Virus record (IMG/VR): IMGVR_UViG_3300048582_000168
Coordinates: 1-64,000 of that record
Source of the DNA: a virus
Reading direction: 5' to 3' (one strand)
Length of the DNA: 64,000 nt
The translations under genes were made by a program, and so were the position numbers. The notes beneath the pieces are model-generated. The model ran no database searches and was not told the DNA's origin. It saw only the letters and a list, made by a program, of their open reading frames with translations. Shown one piece after another: positions 1 through 9,430 of this stretch. The first letter of the stretch is position 1. Each line of letters begins with the position of its first letter.

Positions 1-1
1 C

Positions 2-1117
2 TTTGACGACCTCGACAAGGTGACGTTCGACGGCCCGTCCGGCCTGATGCGGCTGGTCGAGCGGTTCCCGCACAAGGTCAAGAAAGTCCTGCGCAAGCCG
101 TGGCGGATCGACTTCGTGAACGGCAGCCGCATCAACAGCTTCACCGCAGAGGCAGCCGAGCGTCTGCGCGGCCCGGAACACAACGGGGCATGGCTGGACG
201 AACTCGCGGGCATGGGCAAAAAGGCCGATGAGGTTTACACTCAGGCCAGCTTCGGTTTACGCCGGATGGGCCCGAACCGCGAACAGCCCCGGATGCTGTT
301 GACGTCGACCCCCAAGCCTCTGCCCCTGTTCCGCACCCTGAATGCCCGGTTCAAGGATGGCGACCCGGCGGTCGTCGTGACCCGGGCGTCCACGATGGAC
401 AACATCGCCAACCTCTCGGAATTCGCGGTCAACGAACTGCGCGGGCGCTACGAGGGCACGCGGCTGGGGCGGCAGGAACTCCTTGGGGAACTGCTGACGG
501 ACATTCCCGGCGCCCTCTGGTCGGCGGACATGTTCCAGCGGTCGTCGATGCCGCCGCGCCTTGACCGGGTGGTGGTCGCGGTCGACCCGTCGGGCGCGGG
601 CAGCGCAACCTCGACCAGCGACGCCATCGGCATCGTTGTGGTAGGCGTGATCTTCGGCAAGACGAAAGAGGAAGACCGGTTCTTCATCATCGAAGACGCG
701 ACGCTGGTGGCCAGCCCGAAGGACTGGGCCATGCGGGTCTCCAAGGCTTACGACGACTGGGACGCGGACCGGGTGGTGGCGGAATCGAACTTTGGCGGCG
801 CGATGGTCGAGAGCGTGATCAAGAACGCGGCGCCGAACATCCCCGTGAAGCTGGTCACCGCGACGCGGGGCAAGGTCGTCCGGGCAGAGCCGGTGGCGGC
901 CCTCTACGAACTCGGGCGCGTGCAACACGTCGGCACCTTCCCTGACCTCGAGGATCAGATGATGGCGATGACGGTCACCGGCTACGTCGGAGAAGGCAGC
1001 CCGGACCGCGCGGACGCGGCCATCTGGGGCCTGACGGACCTCATGACCCGGGTGGTCGCACCGAATGCGGCGGTCGGCGGCGGGGTGCGCCCGAGCGCAT
1101 GGCGCCCGAACCTCTGA
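2..1117 (+). CDS. terL: terminase large subunit, 5' end cut by window
   Basis: This is the packaging motor ATPase and nuclease that cuts concatemeric DNA and pumps it into the prohead. The open frame runs off the left edge, so the Walker A part is missing; the first in-window start-like codon is a GTG at 20, but codons before it are open and look native. Counting from that GTG, a Walker B-like segment AWLDE lies at about residues 57-61. The RNase H-fold nuclease acids are visible as D189 in VAVDPSG, E255 in VAESNF and D332 in RADAAIW. Gene order (terminase, portal, MuF-like protein) is classical. Identification is firm; only the N-terminus is unknown. Confidence 0.95.
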   Translation, partial: FDDLDKVTFDGPSGLMRLVERFPHKVKKVLRKPWRIDFVNGSRINSFTAEAAERLRGPEHNGAWLDELAGMGKKADEVYTQASFGLRRMGPNREQPRMLLTSTPKPLPLFRTLNARFKDGDPAVVVTRASTMDNIANLSEFAVNELRGRYEGTRLGRQELLGELLTDIPGALWSADMFQRSSMPPRLDRVVVAVDPSGAGSATSTSDAIGIVVVGVIFGKTKEEDRFFIIEDATLVASPKDWAMRVSKAYDDWDADRVVAESNFGGAMVESVIKNAAPNIPVKLVTATRGKVVRAEPVAALYELGRVQHVGTFPDLEDQMMAMTVTGYVGEGSPDRADAAIWGLTDLMTRVVAPNAAVGGGVRPSAWRPNL

Positions 1118-1136
1118 GGGCGTGCAACACGCCACC

Positions 1137-1165
1137 TTGTCCGAATGGCCGAACCTGCGCTAAGG
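1137..1165 (+). promoter_or_regulatory. candidate promoter upstream of portal gene
   Basis: TTGTCC at 1137-1142 and CTAAGG at 1160-1165 are separated by 17 bp in the 88-bp gap before the portal gene. A closely similar arrangement (TTGTGC, 16 bp, CTAAGG) occurs at 22674-22701. The -10 hexamer is a poor match to TATAAT, so this is a candidate only. Confidence 0.3.
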
Positions 1166-1205
1166 TGCGCGGCAACGACAGCCGATCAGTTGGGGCGTTT
1201 AACAC

Positions 1206-2681
1206 ATGGCGGACTTCAACGAAGCCGAGGCCAAGCGTCCATATCCGCTGGCAACCCGCATCGGCACGTCCGGCCTTCGGAACTTTTCAGGCTACATTCG
1301 CGAGGAATACCAGCGCGAACTGGTCGGTCGAAAAGGGCGGCAGACCTACTTCGAAATGGCGAACGGCGACTCCACGGCGGGCGCCATCCTCTTCTCGATC
1401 ACGATGCTCCTGCGGTCGGTCCGGTGGACCTTTCTGGCGTCGGACCCGGACAACGAGGAAGCCGTCGATGCCGCCAAGCTGGTCGAAGACATGCTGGTCA
1501 GCGACATGCAGCAAAGCTGGCCGGAGGTGATCGACAGCGCATGTTCGATGTTCACCTACGGGTTCGCGGTCAGCGAAATTCTCTGGAAAAAGCGAAACGG
1601 GTTCAACGCGACAAAGCCGTGGCTTTCGTCGGACTTCGATGATGGGCTCTGGGCACCGCGCGCCATTGCCAGCCGGTCGCAGCGCACCATCGACCGGTGG
1701 GTCTACGATGAGGAAGAAAACCTGCTGGGGTTTGTGCAGACCCCGCACGACGGCCCGCAGGTGGTCGTCCCGATCAGGCGCTGCCTCCATTTCCGCACAA
1801 CCGCCGAACTCGACAACCCGGAGGGACGCCCCGCACTCCGGTCAGCCTACCGGGCGTATTACTTCCTGAAGCGGCTGCAGGAAATCGAGGGAATCGGGAT
1901 CGAGCGCGACCTCGCCGGTTATCCCGTCCTGAAGGTGCCGAGCGACGTGCTGGACCCGACGAAGGGACCGGAGGCTCAGGCGGCCCGGGTCAGTTACGAG
2001 GCGTTCCTGAAGAACGTCCGCCGGGATGAGCAAGAGGGCGTCCTCCTGCCGTCCGACCGCGACGACAAGGGCAACGCGTTCTACGAATTCAGCCTGATCT
2101 CGTCGGGCGGCAGCCGGGCGCTGAAGATCGACGAAAGCATCAACCGCTACCAGCGCGACATTGCCCGGTCGGTCATGGCCGACTTCATCTTCCTCGGGGC
2201 CGACGGCGGTGGGTCGCTGGCGCTGGGCAAGTCGAAAATCCAGACCTTCGGCGTGGCCATGCGGTCCTACCTCGACCACATCGCGGCGGTGGTGAACGAA
2301 AGCCTGATCCCCCAGATTTGGCGCGTGAACGGGCTGAACGACGAACTGCGCCCCAAAGCGCAGCCGGGCGAGATCGAGCCTGCAGACCTGCAGTCCTTGG
2401 GGGCGTTCCTGACCTCCATGGCGGGCGTCGGCTTCAACCTCGCGGGCGACCGCGCCCTCGAGAACCTGCTGCGCGCCAAGGCCGAACTCACCCCGGCGCC
2501 GGACCCAGAGGATCTGGAAGACTTCGCTCCGACCGGCCCGGCGGCACCGGGCGAGGAGCCGCCGGACGAAAACCCGGACGATGAACTGGACGTCGAGGAA
2601 GGCGCGGACGAAGACGCGACCGATGACGACGTGCGCAAGGGCGACTGGTCGTCCATCTTGGAGGGCTTCGATGCACGCTGA
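1206..2681 (+). CDS. portal protein (DUF935/Mu gp29-like)
   Basis: This 491-residue protein should form the dodecameric portal at the unique capsid vertex, through which DNA enters and leaves. The assignment rests on its position directly after the terminase, a length normal for the family, and the N-terminal segment around residues 15-75 (GLRNFSGYIREEY... followed by TAGAILFSITMLLRSVRW), which is typical of DUF935-type portals. The last 60 residues are a proline-rich and very acidic tail (DDELDVEEGADEDATDDD). The ATG at 1206 is the first start after a short gap; no strong Shine-Dalgarno is visible. The next gene starts inside the last codons of this one. Confidence 0.85.
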   Translation: MADFNEAEAKRPYPLATRIGTSGLRNFSGYIREEYQRELVGRKGRQTYFEMANGDSTAGAILFSITMLLRSVRWTFLASDPDNEEAVDAAKLVEDMLVSDMQQSWPEVIDSACSMFTYGFAVSEILWKKRNGFNATKPWLSSDFDDGLWAPRAIASRSQRTIDRWVYDEEENLLGFVQTPHDGPQVVVPIRRCLHFRTTAELDNPEGRPALRSAYRAYYFLKRLQEIEGIGIERDLAGYPVLKVPSDVLDPTKGPEAQAARVSYEAFLKNVRRDEQEGVLLPSDRDDKGNAFYEFSLISSGGSRALKIDESINRYQRDIARSVMADFIFLGADGGGSLALGKSKIQTFGVAMRSYLDHIAAVVNESLIPQIWRVNGLNDELRPKAQPGEIEPADLQSLGAFLTSMAGVGFNLAGDRALENLLRAKAELTPAPDPEDLEDFAPTGPAAPGEEPPDENPDDELDVEEGADEDATDDDVRKGDWSSILEGFDAR

Positions 2682-3540
2682 TCCGCGCGATTTCGGCAAG
2701 GCCCTGCGGCAGCGGGTCGAGGAAGCGGCGGCGGCGGTCGCCAAGTCGACGGTGCAGGGGCACTTCGACACCTTCGGGGATGACGTCCTGAAGCGGGTCG
2801 AGGTCATCACGACCCAAGAGGCCCGCAAGGCCATGGCCGACGTGAAGGCCGACCTGCACGCGGAGGCGCGGTTCACAACCCGCATGATCGAACAGATCGA
2901 ACAGCGGCTGGGCGAGGCGGTGGCGAAGCTGGCTGCCGTCGACATCACCCGGATCGAGGTGCGGCAGTTGGAGGCGGACGCGGACGTCCAGCGCCTGCTG
3001 AAACAGCGCGCCGATCTGGCGGCGGACCTCGTCGGGATCCGGAAGGCAGAGAGCGAACTCCGGCAGCTTGCCACGGCCCTGATCGGGCAGACCGAACAGG
3101 TCGATCACGTTGCCAAGACCATCGGTGCCCAGATCGCCAAGCTGCAGCAAGAGACCGAAGACCGCGCCACGGCGGCGGCCAACCTCGCGGTCACCGGCAT
3201 GCAGGCGACCGTCTTGCAGAAAATGCAAGACGACTTCGGCGCGATGCGAGAGGAACTCGAGACACACTTCCTCGCCAAGCTGCGTGACGACCTGAGCGAG
3301 ATTTTCGGGCACGGCATCGCGGACGCATTCAAGGGCCCGCACGTCGAAGGTGACACATACAAGCGCGGTGATATGGTGATGTTCCTCGGGTCGACGTGGA
3401 TCGCCAAGCGCGAGACGGACATGAAGCCGTCGATCTCCGAGGGCAAGGATGCGCCGTGGGGGCTTCTCGCGGCGGGCGGGTTCGGTCACAAGCTGATCGA
3501 GAAGAACAAGCGGGCAGCGTCCGGCGGGCGCAAGGGGTAG
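2671..3540 (+). CDS. coiled-coil head-region protein with CBM5/12-like C-terminus
   Basis: The 289-residue product starts at ATG 2671, ten bases before the portal stop ends, behind a good GGAGG. Residues 1 to about 215 are highly helical and charged with heptad-like spacing, so a long coiled coil is likely. The C-terminal 60 residues contain GDTYKRGDMVMFLGSTWIA followed by a T-x-x-x-P pattern, which resembles the small carbohydrate-binding modules of families 5/12 that are often found on phage virion proteins. It could be a head-associated fibre or whisker that contacts host surface sugar, or an accessory of the portal. The role is inferred; no family name is certain. Confidence 0.6.
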   Translation: MHADPRDFGKALRQRVEEAAAAVAKSTVQGHFDTFGDDVLKRVEVITTQEARKAMADVKADLHAEARFTTRMIEQIEQRLGEAVAKLAAVDITRIEVRQLEADADVQRLLKQRADLAADLVGIRKAESELRQLATALIGQTEQVDHVAKTIGAQIAKLQQETEDRATAAANLAVTGMQATVLQKMQDDFGAMREELETHFLAKLRDDLSEIFGHGIADAFKGPHVEGDTYKRGDMVMFLGSTWIAKRETDMKPSISEGKDAPWGLLAAGGFGHKLIEKNKRAASGGRKG

Positions 3541-3541
3541 G

Positions 3542-3772
3542 ATGGTGGCCAGCAACATCATCGCGTTCAGGGCTGAGGAAGGCTTCAGGAACGCCGTCGA
3601 GAAGGCAGCGACATTTCACGGGACGAACCGGTCGCTGCTGCTGAAGTCGTGGATCGTCGACCGGCTGGTCGCCGAAGGTTTCGCAGTCATAGAGGATATC
3701 ACCGATGAGCAGGATCAGGCCGGGGACGACCGCATGGACGAAAGCGATGCGGAACTTGCAGGGGTCGACTGA
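3542..3772 (+). CDS. small ribbon-helix-helix-like protein
   Basis: The 76-residue product starts two bases after the previous gene, with AGGGGTAGG immediately upstream. The first 45 residues have the pattern of a ribbon-helix-helix (Arc/CopG type) fold: a short strand IIAFRAEE, then two helices around a GTNRS turn and LLKSWIVDRL. The tail is acidic. It may be a DNA-binding regulator or simply a small structural protein. It overlaps the next gene by 68 bases, in a different frame, which makes one of the two start choices slightly uncertain. Confidence 0.55.
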   Translation: MVASNIIAFRAEEGFRNAVEKAATFHGTNRSLLLKSWIVDRLVAEGFAVIEDITDEQDQAGDDRMDESDAELAGVD

Positions 3773-4472
3773 CACGGCCCTAGATCAGAGCATGGGGCGC
3801 AAGGCGGCCCGGCTGGCGAGGAAGCCGCACGTCGTGGGTAGCATCGCGCTGGACCAGAGGCTGCGGCGCGGTCCTCCTCGTGGGGAACCGACGATCACCA
3901 TCGGCGGTGTCGGCACGGCGGTAGCGACAATCACGTTCGACCTGCCGCCCGGGACGGTCTGTCACGACGGAGAGATCAACCTTAATCGGATGACGGTCGA
4001 CGGTTTCAACCGCGACCTCGACGCGCGAAGCGAACCCATCAGCAACCCGGACTTCTGGATTGGCTGGTTTAACGGGCAGGACGGGCAGCCTTCGGTAGCA
4101 GGGCTGACGGCTGTCGAACTTGCCGCGCTTTGGCACTACGACGGCACGTTTCCCAGCACGGGCAGCGATACAGAAGTGACCTGCAGGGCTGCCGGGAACG
4201 TGGTGACCATCACCGAAGTCGACGGCAAGATCATTTCCTTCCTTCAGGTCGACTGGACCAAGGCTGCCCCGGCGGCGGCACAGGTCGACCCGGTGACGGA
4301 CCCGGTCAGCTTCCCGTGGGACACGATGACGACCCATGCCCAGATCGACGGCTGGGCGGACGCGCAAGGCGTCGCCCGGGGTGCGGACTGGGGGCAGATG
4401 ACGCTGGCCAGCAAGCGGCAATGGCTGGTCGCCTACTATGACGGCGCGACGCCGTGGATCACCGGAAACTGA
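3705..4472 (+). CDS. virion-associated protein with shared N-terminal module
   Basis: The 255-residue product starts at ATG 3705 behind GAGG. Its first 55 residues closely match the N-terminus of the next gene product (common pattern RI-PG---W--AMR-L-G--DT---SMGRK, then PH--G---LD-RLR). After this module the two proteins diverge. Here the rest is mainly beta-rich, with no family I recognise. A shared N-terminal module on otherwise different proteins usually means a common docking site, so this is probably a second appendage attached to the same head or neck partner. The function of the C-terminal part is unknown. Confidence 0.6.
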   Translation: MSRIRPGTTAWTKAMRNLQGSTDTALDQSMGRKAARLARKPHVVGSIALDQRLRRGPPRGEPTITIGGVGTAVATITFDLPPGTVCHDGEINLNRMTVDGFNRDLDARSEPISNPDFWIGWFNGQDGQPSVAGLTAVELAALWHYDGTFPSTGSDTEVTCRAAGNVVTITEVDGKIISFLQVDWTKAAPAAAQVDPVTDPVSFPWDTMTTHAQIDGWADAQGVARGADWGQMTLASKRQWLVAYYDGATPWITGN

Positions 4473-4482
4473 GGGGGCTGGC

Positions 4483-7212
4483 ATGGCATCGGGGCGCATT
4501 CAACCCGGATCGCGGCAATGGGTCGAGGCCATGCGCCGCCTTTCAGGCACCGAAGACACGACGGTCGACATGTCGATGGGGCGCAAGGTGTCCCGCGACG
4601 CGGCCATCCCGCACGGCATGGGCACGGCGACACTTGACACCCGGCTGAGGGGTGCTGGCGCCTTTGTTCCGGTTGACCTGATCACTCCGGCGGTCCTTGC
4701 CTTGTCGGAAGATGAAGACGCCTTGACCTATACGCAGGGCGTCTGGTCGGGCGTGCCAGAGCCGGTAATCACCGGAAACCTGAACGTGGTCGGCGGTCCG
4801 TCTGGAATTTCGGTTCAGCCGGGCCCTATTCCTATCGATGATGCATGGCGTGGACGGCGGGTAAGCATCCTCGAGGGCGCGACCAATGATGGCGGCGCGA
4901 CAGGGATGCAGCAGGTCAGTAATTCTCTGGTGGTCCCTGCATTCCCAGCCTTGGATGCCGACGTGCGGGCTATCGTCGAGGGGCGGGGTTTCGTCTTTGA
5001 CCCGTCCGACCTCTCCACCCTCCGCGACAGCACGGGAGGCCCTATCACGGGGCCTGACCTTATTGGTCGGATCAACGGCAAGTGGGGTGCAGGGACCGAG
5101 AACCTCTCCCTCCAGAGCCCCTTCCCTTCGCTGACCGCAGAGAGTGACCTTAGCTTCTTGCGGGGGCTTGGGTTTGCGGGCTTCAACTTCCGGGGTGGGG
5201 ATGCCTACTGCGTGACGCTGGGCTTCAGGGTTCCCGCCCTTAATGCCGGAACTCTTCTCTATCGCCGTGAGCGAGGCAGCGGCAACGAGATGCTGGACGT
5301 CGTCCTGAACCCTGACGGGACGGTCACGGTCCTGATCGCCGGGTCTGATCAGCAGCGGGCGAACTCCGTCACGATCACTACCACCGACAGGGTGCAGCCG
5401 GGGGAATTCTTCTCGATCACCGCGCTGGCAAACTTCACGGCAAACACCGCCGAGGTCTGGCTGAACGGTGTAAGCCAAGGGACCGGCACCTTCTCGAGCG
5501 CCGCCGGGCCTGCGACCAGCATGACCCAGACGTGGGTGGTTCTGTATGCCATCGAACAGACCCTGTTCCGCCGGGTGGTCGAGTATGCTGGCCTGCCGAC
5601 GGCAGACGAGCGCGACCTGTTCGAGCGGTGGGTCACTCAGTCCGCCGGGGTGGGCCGGTCTCTGAGCGACAAGGTTCAGGCGATCATCGGCACGACGGCT
5701 GGCTTCGCCTTCGACCCTTTCGACTTCGCGACCAACCTGACCACGGGCAACGTTCCGGCGACTGCCCTCGGGCAGCCCATCCTGCGGCAGAACGCCAAGT
5801 GGGGCAGCGCGCCGGGGTTCTTCAGCGGCGGCGGCGTGCGACCCGTGATCGAGGCGCAAGGGCTGATCAACCCGGTGTCGGCGACCACCAACCCGACGAC
5901 GAACGCAGACGCCATCCTGCGGGGGTTTTTCCGCAACCGGTCGGCAATCTTCATCTGTCAGGCGATGCAGGTGCCGCGCCGCCCGGCATCCCGTGCGCAC
6001 GCCATCGCCTGCTCGCAAGTCAGCGGCGCGCTGGGCAGGCTGACCCTCCACACCGACTACGACCTGTCGGTCACGTTCAACTATCGCCGGACCGATCTGG
6101 GCGATGGGGCTGGCAAGGTCGAACTGCCGCCGAACACGCTGGTGCCCGGAGAGCGGACCGTCGTCTCCTGCGCGGTGGACTTTGCGAACGGCGGCGCCCG
6201 CATCTGGAAGGACGGCGTGCTTGGGGACAGCAGCGCCGTCCCGGCGGCGGGCGGAAACCTCGAGGATACCCTGCCGACCCGTGTGCGGTCGGGGGCTTTC
6301 GTCGCGGGCGGCGTCAACGAATTCTTCGAAGGCGGGCTGGGGCGGGCGGTCTATCTGCCGTTCATCCCGACTGCAGCCCAGCAAAAGGTGATCGAGGCAT
6401 GGGCGGCGGAGCCTCCAGAGGTGGAGTTGCCGACGGTCGCCAACCCGACCCTGACCGAGCGCGTGCAGGCCATCCTGCGGCAGACGAAGGGCTTCGCGCT
6501 GGACCCGCAAGACCTGACCCTGCTGTGGCAGGATGATGAAGCGATCACCCCGGTCACGGCGCCCGGGCAGCCGGTCGGCGCCATCCGGTCCAAGTTTGGC
6601 AACACCTCCTACACCTACCGGGCAGCCGACCCCATCGTGACGGCCTACGAAGGCGGGGCAATCTCGTTCGACGGGGCTGACGGCGGCCTGATCAACCCGA
6701 GCGACAACTTCACGACGAGCAACACCGGCATGCTTGTGGTGGCCCGGGTCGCAGCAGTGGCAGGTCAGCAGGATGACGCGCCCGTGGTGGCCTTCCTTGG
6801 CGTCGGCGGCGGCACGCGGATGGCGCTGGAACTGAAGTCAGACCTGCGCCCGGCCTTCTCGGTCGCGAGGCCGGACGCGAACGAACTGCAGATCACCGGC
6901 ACCGCACCCCTGACGCCCGGGCAGGCGCACACCCTGTCGGTCCGTGCCCTTTTCTTGGGCGCCCCCGCCCCCGTGCAGGGGTTCCTCGATGGCGTCCTCG
7001 CGGCAGAGGGCGTCCTCACCGGCACGCCTGCCGTGACCGATGCGCCCGTCGCGCCTTACGGTGGGCTCGGTCAGTGGGGTGACACCGCGCTGCAGTTTTC
7101 GGGCTACGTCGGGCGGGTGGTCTGCGCGCACTTTTTCCAGACCGACAAGGACCGGCAGGTATTCGAGGCATGGGTCGCCGAAGGACCGTGGCCAGCGGTT
7201 CCGCCGGGCTGA
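4483..7212 (+). CDS. large head-region fibre protein with three LamG-like modules
   Basis: The 909-residue product starts at ATG 4483 behind GAGGGGG. Residues 1-55 repeat the docking module of the preceding protein. Three related modules follow, beginning near residues 159, 394 and 657. Each opens with a V-AI-----GF-FDP-D sequence and continues as a beta-sandwich of the concanavalin A/LamG type, with segments such as VWLNGVSQGTG, RIWKDGVLGDSS and GFLDGVLAAEG; each ends near a FE-WV-/AWAAEPP sequence. These folds usually bind carbohydrate. A LamG protein between portal and MuF genes, instead of among tail fibres, suggests a capsid-borne adhesin. That location is inferred from gene order only. 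Confidence 0.65.
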   Translation: MASGRIQPGSRQWVEAMRRLSGTEDTTVDMSMGRKVSRDAAIPHGMGTATLDTRLRGAGAFVPVDLITPAVLALSEDEDALTYTQGVWSGVPEPVITGNLNVVGGPSGISVQPGPIPIDDAWRGRRVSILEGATNDGGATGMQQVSNSLVVPAFPALDADVRAIVEGRGFVFDPSDLSTLRDSTGGPITGPDLIGRINGKWGAGTENLSLQSPFPSLTAESDLSFLRGLGFAGFNFRGGDAYCVTLGFRVPALNAGTLLYRRERGSGNEMLDVVLNPDGTVTVLIAGSDQQRANSVTITTTDRVQPGEFFSITALANFTANTAEVWLNGVSQGTGTFSSAAGPATSMTQTWVVLYAIEQTLFRRVVEYAGLPTADERDLFERWVTQSAGVGRSLSDKVQAIIGTTAGFAFDPFDFATNLTTGNVPATALGQPILRQNAKWGSAPGFFSGGGVRPVIEAQGLINPVSATTNPTTNADAILRGFFRNRSAIFICQAMQVPRRPASRAHAIACSQVSGALGRLTLHTDYDLSVTFNYRRTDLGDGAGKVELPPNTLVPGERTVVSCAVDFANGGARIWKDGVLGDSSAVPAAGGNLEDTLPTRVRSGAFVAGGVNEFFEGGLGRAVYLPFIPTAAQQKVIEAWAAEPPEVELPTVANPTLTERVQAILRQTKGFALDPQDLTLLWQDDEAITPVTAPGQPVGAIRSKFGNTSYTYRAADPIVTAYEGGAISFDGADGGLINPSDNFTTSNTGMLVVARVAAVAGQQDDAPVVAFLGVGGGTRMALELKSDLRPAFSVARPDANELQITGTAPLTPGQAHTLSVRALFLGAPAPVQGFLDGVLAAEGVLTGTPAVTDAPVAPYGGLGQWGDTALQFSGYVGRVVCAHFFQTDKDRQVFEAWVAEGPWPAVPPG

Positions 7213-7224
7213 ACAGGGGCACAC

Positions 7225-8682
7225 GTGGATCCGAAACTCGCCGAAGTGCTGTCGAAATACGAGCCGCAGCTTCGGGCAGCGGTCGAGGCGATGCTGGCCA
7301 AGGTCCAGTCGAGCGCAAGCCTTGCCCAGATCGAGGCATTCATCCTGCAGGGCGACATTGCCGGGCTGGTGGGCTACGTCCAGAAACTCTACGCGGCGGC
7401 GGCACCGGAGATGATCGCGGTTCTGTCCGCCATCGTCGCGGCGGCAGGCACGGCGGCAGAGGCGGACATTCGGTCGGCGGCGGCCAAGGCGGTGCGGGAA
7501 AACCAGCGGCTGGCGGCGGCAGGGCTGCGGCTGATGCCGGTCCCCATCGGGTCACCCCAGATGCCTGCGAGCGGCGCGGGGATCACGTTCTATGGTGAGG
7601 GCAAGACGCCGGACAGCCCGGGCTACCGGTTCAACCCGATCAACCCCAAGACCATTGCGGCCACCCGGACGTGGCAGGGCAACCTTATCCAAGAGATGCT
7701 GCCGCCCGGTCGAGAGGACATCATGGCCATGGTGCGCGAGGGCTTGCTGGCGGGCGAGAACCCCCGCACGACCGCGCGCAAGATCAGGGTGGGGCTTGAC
7801 CTGACAACGTCGCAAAAGGGCCACGTCGAAAACTTCGGTGCCACCATCGATGAGATTGTCGCGGGGGCGAAGAACATCGACGCCTCATGGGGGCTTTACA
7901 CCCCCGAGATGATCGAGCGGATGCGGAAGGACAACCCGGTCAAATTCCGGCAGATGAACTTCACCCCGGGCGAGATCAAGGGCGGTCGCCAGTGGGCCAA
8001 GATAAGCCGGGCAGCGGGAGGTGTCGGCGGGCAGGGCCCTATCGGCTTTCAGGGCGGCGGCGACCAGATGCCGAAGACCTTCACGACGCAATACATGGAT
8101 GCCACCGGCCAGATCAGGACGCGGACCCATAGCTTCGTGCAGACCGGGGAAAGCGCCTTCCGCGTCGACGCGAAGGGCAACCCTCTGGACGGGATCACAT
8201 CGTTTCGACTGCGCGACAAGCGGCTGGATCCCTACCTCTACGAGGTGATGGCGGCCAAGACGCCCGAGGCGAAGGCGTTCGCGCAAAAGCAACTCGACGC
8301 CGTCGCCGGGCAGATGAAGAAACGCTACCATGAGCGATACACCAAGCATCGCAGCATGGTGATCGCGCGGACCGAAGCCTTGCGCGCGGCCAACCTCGGG
8401 TCATACGAGGCGTGGCGGCAGGCGCTGGAAGACAACAGCCTGTTCGAACCGGGGCAGGTCCGCGCCTATTGGACGACCGCGAAAGACGACCGCGTGCGGC
8501 CAGACCACGTCTCGCTGGGCAGGAAGTATGGTCGAGGGACGAAGGGCGTCCCGTTCGGAACCCCCTTCACCGCCCCCGGTCGGTTGGCAAATGACCCGCC
8601 GCGCCCGGTCATGTTCCCGCCGCTGGATCCCAACTGCCGGTGCGTCCTGACCTATGGGGTGGACCTCACCCCCACGACGTAG
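7225..8682 (+). CDS. MuF-like minor head / head morphogenesis protein
   Basis: This 485-residue protein belongs to the Mu gpF / SPP1 gp7 group of minor head proteins that sit inside the capsid near the portal. The diagnostic block is at the C-terminus: RSMVIARTEALRAANLGSY, then AKDDRVRPDH, GTPF-APGR, and the end pattern PPLDPNCRCVLTYG. The N-terminal third is helical and alanine-rich. The start is GTG 7225, thirteen bases after the previous stop, with AGGGGC upstream. The 3' end overlaps the end of a convergent leftward gene by 17 bases. Confidence 0.85.
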   Translation: MDPKLAEVLSKYEPQLRAAVEAMLAKVQSSASLAQIEAFILQGDIAGLVGYVQKLYAAAAPEMIAVLSAIVAAAGTAAEADIRSAAAKAVRENQRLAAAGLRLMPVPIGSPQMPASGAGITFYGEGKTPDSPGYRFNPINPKTIAATRTWQGNLIQEMLPPGREDIMAMVREGLLAGENPRTTARKIRVGLDLTTSQKGHVENFGATIDEIVAGAKNIDASWGLYTPEMIERMRKDNPVKFRQMNFTPGEIKGGRQWAKISRAAGGVGGQGPIGFQGGGDQMPKTFTTQYMDATGQIRTRTHSFVQTGESAFRVDAKGNPLDGITSFRLRDKRLDPYLYEVMAAKTPEAKAFAQKQLDAVAGQMKKRYHERYTKHRSMVIARTEALRAANLGSYEAWRQALEDNSLFEPGQVRAYWTTAKDDRVRPDHVSLGRKYGRGTKGVPFGTPFTAPGRLANDPPRPVMFPPLDPNCRCVLTYGVDLTPTT

Positions 8683-9430
8683 GGCTGGACGGCGCCAGAA
8701 TCTGGCTACCAAGGACGTCCCGGTCAAAGACCTCCGTCCCGCCCCGGGATGACAGGAACTCTGTCGGAAAGACGCGGTGTTTTTCATTCGCCCGCAAGAC
8801 CCTTTCCTCCTCCAAGCAGGCGTCGAACCGAGAGGGGAACAGGACGCACTGCAGCGGCGTCAAAGTGGCCAGCTTTTCCCCCTGAAACCGAAGTGAAAAA
8901 CCGACACTTGTGATCCCGATCTTGAACCCGGTGACGCCACTCATGTGGTCGACGCGAGCGTAATAAAGCCAAGTCGGCGGTCCGCATTCGGCGGGGCGAT
9001 TAAGCAGTTTTGCGTGCAGCTTTGCCGACAGGTAGTGCGGGTCGTAGAGGGCGGAATATCGGGCGGCAGTCGTGTCCCGCCATTCGTATCGCAGGCCATG
9101 CATGAAGGAAAAGACACCCCCATTATGGGTCAGATCACCCTCATGGACCCAGACGTTCCGATAGTCGAATCGCGGGTCATTTGGAAAACCGGTGCGGGTG
9201 TCGGCGAGGGTGTGGCAGGCTTCCAGCGCGGCCCTATGTGCGGTCTCGGCTTTCGACTTGTCCGCAAAAGAGTTTCCGACACCAGCGCGTCCGACGTTCC
9301 ATTTTCCCTCGGGGACGGACGTCATGGGTGCGCGGCGCGTTGATGAATAGTGGGGGCTGCCGCAGACATAGCCTCCGGAAAAGAGCCCATGGATGGCTGA
9401 GTCAGCGTTACCGGAAAGGAAGTCTAGCAT
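8666..9430 (-). CDS. GIY-YIG/T5orf172-like nuclease-domain protein
   Basis: The 254-residue product is the last gene of a leftward cassette inside the late block. Residues 154-245 read like a GIY-YIG-superfamily (T5orf172/Mug113 type) module: WLYYARV (YY at 156-157), GFKIGIT (170-174), SLRF (R181), then the LEEER helix (207-210) with a candidate metal-binding glutamate, and LSSRGGTEVF. The N-terminal 150 residues are unknown. ATG 9430 overlaps the stop of the upstream gene (TGATG); GTG 9433 is an alternative. Such proteins can be free-standing homing-type endonucleases. The domain call is by pattern only. Confidence 0.5.
   Translation of the reverse strand: MLDFLSGNADSAIHGLFSGGYVCGSPHYSSTRRAPMTSVPEGKWNVGRAGVGNSFADKSKAETAHRAALEACHTLADTRTGFPNDPRFDYRNVWVHEGDLTHNGGVFSFMHGLRYEWRDTTAARYSALYDPHYLSAKLHAKLLNRPAECGPPTWLYYARVDHMSGVTGFKIGITSVGFSLRFQGEKLATLTPLQCVLFPSRFDACLEEERVLRANEKHRVFPTEFLSSRGGTEVFDRDVLGSQILAPSSPTSWG

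Noticed and set aside
5532-6536. Long frames antisense or out of phase with late genes (for example within the LamG gene)
   Set aside because: High GC produces many long shadow frames here. They lack RBS and coupling, and the amino acid composition is Arg/Pro/Gly-rich, as expected for shadows.
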